64,000 bases of DNA. Origin: Streptomyces sp. 6-11-2 (GTDB lineage: Bacteria > Actinomycetota > Actinomycetes > Streptomycetales > Streptomycetaceae). A program made the position numbers and the translations under genes. The DNA lies in the NCBI RefSeq assembly GCF_006540305.1, contig NZ_BJOR01000001.1, positions 7,626,001 to 7,690,000 of the forward strand, written 5' to 3'. Shown here in pieces: positions 60,833 to 64,000 of the stretch (position 1 is the stretch's first letter; the number at the start of each line of letters is the position of its first letter). Below the pieces are notes generated by a model. That model worked only from the letters and a program-made list of their open reading frames with translations. It was not told the DNA's origin and searched no databases.

Positions 60833-61245
60833 GCCTCCTGCGTGGCGTCGATCTCGGCGATGAGGGCCTCGATGCGGGTCTTGATCTCGTCGCGGATGGG
60901 GCGGACGGCCTCGACGCCCTTGCCCGCGGGGTCTTCCAGGGCCCAGTCGAGGTACTTCTTGCCGGGGAAGATGGGGCAGGCGTCGCCGCAGCCCATGGTG
61001 ATGACGTAGTCGGAGGCCTGAACGGCCTCGGTGGTGAGGATCTTCGGCTTGGCCGCGGAGATGTCGACGCCGACTTCCTTCATGGCCTCGACGGCGGCCG
61101 GGTTGACCTGGTCGCCCGGGATGGAACCGGCGGAGCGGACCTCGATCCGGTCGCCCGCGAGGTGGTTGAGGAATCCGGCGGCCATCTGCGAACGGCCGGC
61201 GTTGTGGACGCAGACGAACAGCACGGAGGCGAGCGGAGCGGACAT
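60829..61245 (-). CDS. arsC: Arsenate reductase (low-molecular-weight phosphatase fold)
   Basis: 138 residues. P-loop VLFVCVHNAGRSQMAA with nucleophile C12 and R18, and downstream cysteines in MGCGDACPIFPGKKYLDW, as in thioredoxin/mycothiol-linked ArsC. It reduces arsenate to arsenite for export. GGAAG lies before the ATG. The next gene, trxB, which would supply reductant, is truncated, so the electron donor must come from elsewhere. Confidence 0.92.
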   Translation of the reverse strand: MSAPLASVLFVCVHNAGRSQMAAGFLNHLAGDRIEVRSAGSIPGDQVNPAAVEAMKEVGVDISAAKPKILTTEAVQASDYVITMGCGDACPIFPGKKYLDWALEDPAGKGVEAVRPIRDEIKTRIEALIAEIDATQEA

Positions 61246-61291
61246 CGGTTCTTCCTTCACAAGATGCGGTGGCAGGTGGTGCGGTGAGGGT

Positions 61292-61927
61292 TCAGGTGCT
61301 CGGCAGGCTGGCGAGCAGCTCGGTGATACGGGCATTGATGACGTCGCGGATCTCGCGGACCACGTTGATCGGGGCGCCGTCGGGATCCGGCACGGGCCAG
61401 TCCAGGTACCGGCGGCCGGGCATGATCGGGCAGGCGTCGCCGCAGCCCATGGTGATCACGATGTCGGAGGCACTCACGACCTCGTCGGTCAGCGGCTTGG
61501 GGAACGCGGCAGTGGGATCGGCGCCGGCCTCGCTCAGGACCCGCTCGATGTGCGGCTCGATCTCCGGCGCCGGGTGAGTGCCGCCTGAAGAGACCGCGAC
61601 CTGCCCCGGTGCCCGGTGCTGCAACAGCGCGGCGGCGAGCTGGGAACGGCCGGCGTTGTGGCTGCACACGAACAACACCCGGGGGAGCCCCGAGCCCGGC
61701 GCGCCGTGGGCGTGGGCGAGGGCGTCAAGGCGTTCGGTGGTGAGCCGCTCGGCCAGCACCACCAGGTGCGTGGTGACCGAGGCGGTCTCGGCGAGGCGCC
61801 GGTAGGAGTCGGTGAGCAGGCTCCGCACGGTCTCGACGCCGAAGCGGCCGGCATGCCGGGTCGCGAGCCGGGCTGCGCCGGCGGCCAGGCGTTCATCCGG
61901 CAGGGCAGGGGTGGGAACGGCGGACAT
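61292..61927 (-). CDS. Arsenate reductase with N-terminal three-helix dimerisation domain
   Basis: 211 residues. The N-terminal ~75 residues are helical (RLATRHAGRFGVETVRSLLT, TTHLVVLAERLTTERL), matching the three-helix-bundle domain seen before actinobacterial ArsC. The phosphatase-fold domain follows with P-loop VLFVCSHNAGRSQLAA (nucleophile C88), and IVITMGCGDACPIMPG. It is divergent from arsR, 47 bases before the smaller arsC. Confidence 0.88.
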   Translation of the reverse strand: MSAVPTPALPDERLAAGAARLATRHAGRFGVETVRSLLTDSYRRLAETASVTTHLVVLAERLTTERLDALAHAHGAPGSGLPRVLFVCSHNAGRSQLAAALLQHRAPGQVAVSSGGTHPAPEIEPHIERVLSEAGADPTAAFPKPLTDEVVSASDIVITMGCGDACPIMPGRRYLDWPVPDPDGAPINVVREIRDVINARITELLASLPST

Positions 61928-61946
61928 GGAAGACCCTTTCGACGGG

Positions 61947-62000
61947 CCTATAGGTCAGCCCCGACTGGTATCAGTCTCGGGTGATGTGACAGTATCAGTC
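61947..62000. promoter_or_regulatory. Divergent ars promoter region with repeated ArsR-site candidates
   Basis: GTATCAGTC occurs at 61968-61976 and again at 61992-62000, and a related CAGTCGACACTGAC follows in arsR itself. On the minus strand CTATAGG at 61946-61952 is a -10 for the second arsC, with the repeats overlapping its -35. These are candidate ArsR half-sites. Confidence 0.5.
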
Positions 62001-62001
62001 C

Positions 62002-62310
62002 ATGCTGACGTCAGTCGACACTGACCTGATCCGGGTGCTGGCCGACCCTCTCAGGCTCCAGATCGTGACCCTGCTGGCCCGCGAGACGCTGTGCACCACG
62101 CACCTGGTGGAAGAGACCGGCGCCCGCCAGACGAACCTGTCCAACCACCTGAAGGTGCTGCGCGAAGCCGGGGTGGTGGAGACCGAGCCGTGCGGCCGGT
62201 TCACCTACTACCGTCTCAAGCCCGAGGTACTCGAGTCGCTCGCCGGCCAGTTCACCGGCCTCGCCGCAACCGCCCGCGCCAACGCCGAGACCAAGAGGGC
62301 CTGCCCGTGA
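62002..62310 (+). CDS. arsR: ArsR-family arsenic-responsive repressor
   Basis: 102 residues. Winged helix with LADPLRLQIVTLLAR, TNLSNHLKVLREAGVVETEP and GRFTYYRL. Candidate As(III) ligands are Cys in RETLCTTHLVEE (near C31), C in ETEPCGRF and the C-terminal ACP cysteine. It should repress both directions until arsenite binds. Its stop overlaps the pump gene GTG (GTGA). Confidence 0.92.
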   Translation: MLTSVDTDLIRVLADPLRLQIVTLLARETLCTTHLVEETGARQTNLSNHLKVLREAGVVETEPCGRFTYYRLKPEVLESLAGQFTGLAATARANAETKRACP

Positions 62311-63407
62311 CCTCCACCGAGTCCGCCACGACCGCCGCGACGGCCGAGCAGCCCTCGATCGTCGCCAAGCTCTCTGCGCTCGACCGCTACCTGGCCGTCT
62401 GGATCCTCGCCGCGATGGCCGTCGGCCTCGGGCTCGGGCGCCTGATCCCCGGCCTGAACGACGCCCTGGCGAAGGTCGAGATCGGCGGTATCTCGCTGCC
62501 GATCGCGATCGGCCTGCTGGTCATGATGTATCCGGTCCTGGCGAAGGTCCGCTACGACAAGCTCGACGCGGTCACCGGCGACCGGAAGCTGATGGTCTCC
62601 TCGCTGGTCGTCAACTGGATCGTCGGCCCAGCGGTGATGTTCGCGCTGGCGTGGATCTTCCTGCCGGATCTGCCCGAGTACCGCACCGGCCTGATCATCG
62701 TCGGCCTGGCCCGCTGCATCGCCATGGTCATCATCTGGAACGACCTCGCCTGCGGCGACCGCGAAGCAGCCGCCGTCCTCGTCGCCCTGAACTCCGTCTT
62801 CCAGGTCCTCGCGTTCGGCCTGCTCGGCTGGTTCTACCTCGACCTGCTGCCCGGCTGGCTCGGCCTGGGCGACGGCCAGCACCTGGACATCTCGATGTGG
62901 AAGATCGCCCTGAACGTGGTCATCTTCCTCGGCATCCCGCTGCTCGCCGGCTTCCTGACCCGCCGCATCGGCGAGCAGAAGCTCGGCCGCGAGAAGTACG
63001 AGACGGGCTTCCTGCCGAAGATCGGCCCATGGGCGCTGTACGGCCTGCTGTTCACGATCGTCATCCTGTTCGCCCTGCAAGGAAAGACGATCACCTCGCA
63101 GCCGCTGGACGTGGCCCGTATCGCGCTGCCGCTGCTGGTGTATTTCGCGGTCATGTGGTTCGGCGTCTTCGCCCTGGGCAAGGCGATCGGCCTGGCCTAC
63201 GACCGCACCGCCACCCTGGCGTTCACCGCTGCAGGCAACAACTTCGAGCTGGCCATCGCGGTCGCCATCGCCACCTTCGGCGTCACCTCCGGCCAGGCTC
63301 TGTCCGGCGTCGTCGGCCCACTCATCGAGGTACCGGTCCTCGTGGCCCTGGTGTACGTCTCCCTGGCCTGGCGTCGGAAGTTCGCCTTGGCGCAGATGGG
63401 TTCATGA
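62307..63407 (+). CDS. acr3: ACR3-family arsenite efflux pump
   Basis: 366 residues, about ten helices. Conserved ACR3 motifs include LARCIAMVIIWNDLACGD with the essential cysteine, LNSVFQVLAFGLLGWFYLDL and FTAAGNNFELAIAVAIATFG. It exports arsenite from the cell. The GTG overlaps arsR and the stop overlaps the next gene (ATGA). Confidence 0.93.
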   Translation: MTSTESATTAATAEQPSIVAKLSALDRYLAVWILAAMAVGLGLGRLIPGLNDALAKVEIGGISLPIAIGLLVMMYPVLAKVRYDKLDAVTGDRKLMVSSLVVNWIVGPAVMFALAWIFLPDLPEYRTGLIIVGLARCIAMVIIWNDLACGDREAAAVLVALNSVFQVLAFGLLGWFYLDLLPGWLGLGDGQHLDISMWKIALNVVIFLGIPLLAGFLTRRIGEQKLGREKYETGFLPKIGPWALYGLLFTIVILFALQGKTITSQPLDVARIALPLLVYFAVMWFGVFALGKAIGLAYDRTATLAFTAAGNNFELAIAVAIATFGVTSGQALSGVVGPLIEVPVLVALVYVSLAWRRKFALAQMGS

Positions 63408-64000
63408 CGCAGCACGCGGACGTGGTGGTGGTCGGCGGCGGCCAGGCAGGGCTCGCCGCCGGCTACCACCTACGCCGCCAGAAAACGGACTTCGTCATCC
63501 TGGACGCCGAAGCGGCGCCGGGCGGGGCCTGGCAGCACATGTGGGACTCGCTGCACCTGTTCTCCCCGGCGGAGCACTCCTCGCTGCCCGGCCGGCTCAT
63601 GCCCGCCCAGGCAGGCGAAACCTACCCGGACGCCGGGCACGTGGTGGAGTACCTCACCGACTACGAGAAGCGCTACGCCCTGCCCGCGCTGCACGGCACC
63701 CGTGTGGAGGCCGTACGCCGTGGCGGCGACCGGCTCCTGGTCGAAGCGGACTCCGGCACCTGGCGGACGAAGGCGGTCATCAGCGCGACCGGCACCTGGT
63801 CGCGGCCCTTCCTCCCCGCCGTCCCCGGCCGCAGGGTCTTCACCGGACGGCAGCTGCACACGGTGAACTACCGCTCCCCGGCCGACTTCACCGGACAGAA
63901 CGTCATCGTGGTCGGCGGCGGGAACTCGGGCGCCCAGATCGCCGCCGACCTCGCCCTGGACGGGCGCGTCGACGTGACGTGGGCGACCCAGCGGCCGCCC
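63404..64000 (+). CDS. Flavin-dependent monooxygenase, ArsO-like (runs off the window)
   Basis: 199 codons to the window end. N-terminal FAD motif VVVVGGGQAGLAAGYHLRRQ, then GGAWQHMWDSLHLFSPAEHS and a second Rossmann motif NVIVVGGGNSGAQIAADLAL, as in Baeyer-Villiger/NAD(P)H-flavin monooxygenases. The coupling to acr3 (ATGA) points to the arsenic-linked ArsO group. Its substrate is not established from the sequence. Confidence 0.85.
   Translation, partial: MTQHADVVVVGGGQAGLAAGYHLRRQKTDFVILDAEAAPGGAWQHMWDSLHLFSPAEHSSLPGRLMPAQAGETYPDAGHVVEYLTDYEKRYALPALHGTRVEAVRRGGDRLLVEADSGTWRTKAVISATGTWSRPFLPAVPGRRVFTGRQLHTVNYRSPADFTGQNVIVVGGGNSGAQIAADLALDGRVDVTWATQRPP

Noticed and set aside
1..64000. CRISPR array, phage genes, polyketide or NRPS modules, tRNA genes
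   Set aside because: No regular spaced repeats, no phage structural motifs, no megasynthase domains and no tRNA cloverleaf ends were seen; the repeats found are pairs only.

Overview
The window is high-GC actinobacterial DNA, most likely from a Streptomyces chromosome. The reasons are the GC-rich third codon positions, the frequent GTG starts, GTGA/ATGA gene overlaps, Tat and lipoprotein signals, a mycothiol-era ars cluster and a PknB-type kinase. No tRNA, rRNA, CRISPR array or phage structural gene was recognised. The many broken genes and insertion-sequence scars suggest an accessory region such as a chromosome arm.

Region by region. 1-3.7 kb: the start of a GH15 enzyme (cut by the window edge), then a coupled minus-strand operon of a membrane molybdopterin oxidoreductase, a four-helix membrane protein and a SAM methyltransferase. 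3.9-19.2 kb: a glycan-utilisation locus with a ROK regulator, sugar ABC importer, secreted GH27, GH95 and SGNH esterase on the minus strand, a divergent cytosolic GH36, and a convergent secreted GH30 whose signal peptide is separated by an apparent frameshift. The set fits fucosylated/arabinosylated galactan side chains. 19.2-30.9 kb: a debris-rich stretch with IS256 and IS5 remnants, the 3' tail of gnd coupled to an intact zwf, a broken amidohydrolase and an intact relative, NmrA and NifS-like remnants, and several small conserved genes (DUF302, DUF427, unknowns).

31.0-44.8 kb: the most coherent system. A secreted GH27 alpha-galactosidase with a lectin-like C-terminus is followed by an eleven-gene operon: sugar-binding lipoprotein, two permeases, cytosolic GH36, SDR dehydrogenase, FadR-type regulator, galactonate dehydratase, aldose-epimerase-like protein, KDPGal-type aldolase, SMP-30 lactonase and PfkB sugar-acid kinase. 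Together these make a full import-to-glycolysis route for galactosides by the non-phosphorylative De Ley-Doudoroff pathway (galactose -> galactonolactone -> galactonate -> KDGal -> KDPGal -> pyruvate + glyceraldehyde-3-phosphate). The two transcription units share a near-identical AT-rich operator/promoter.

45-60.5 kb: a Ser/Thr kinase, a secreted PQQ-type sugar dehydrogenase plus LamG protein pair under a LacI-like palindrome, a GlxA-like regulator, a GAPDH, hemerythrin, GNAT enzymes, a degraded IS5-family element, an Imm21-like orphan, a fatty-acid desaturase, a VOC protein and more pseudogenes. 60.7-64 kb: an arsenic-resistance cluster with two arsenate reductases and a truncated trxB on the minus strand, and arsR, ACR3 pump and a flavin monooxygenase (cut by the window end) on the plus strand.
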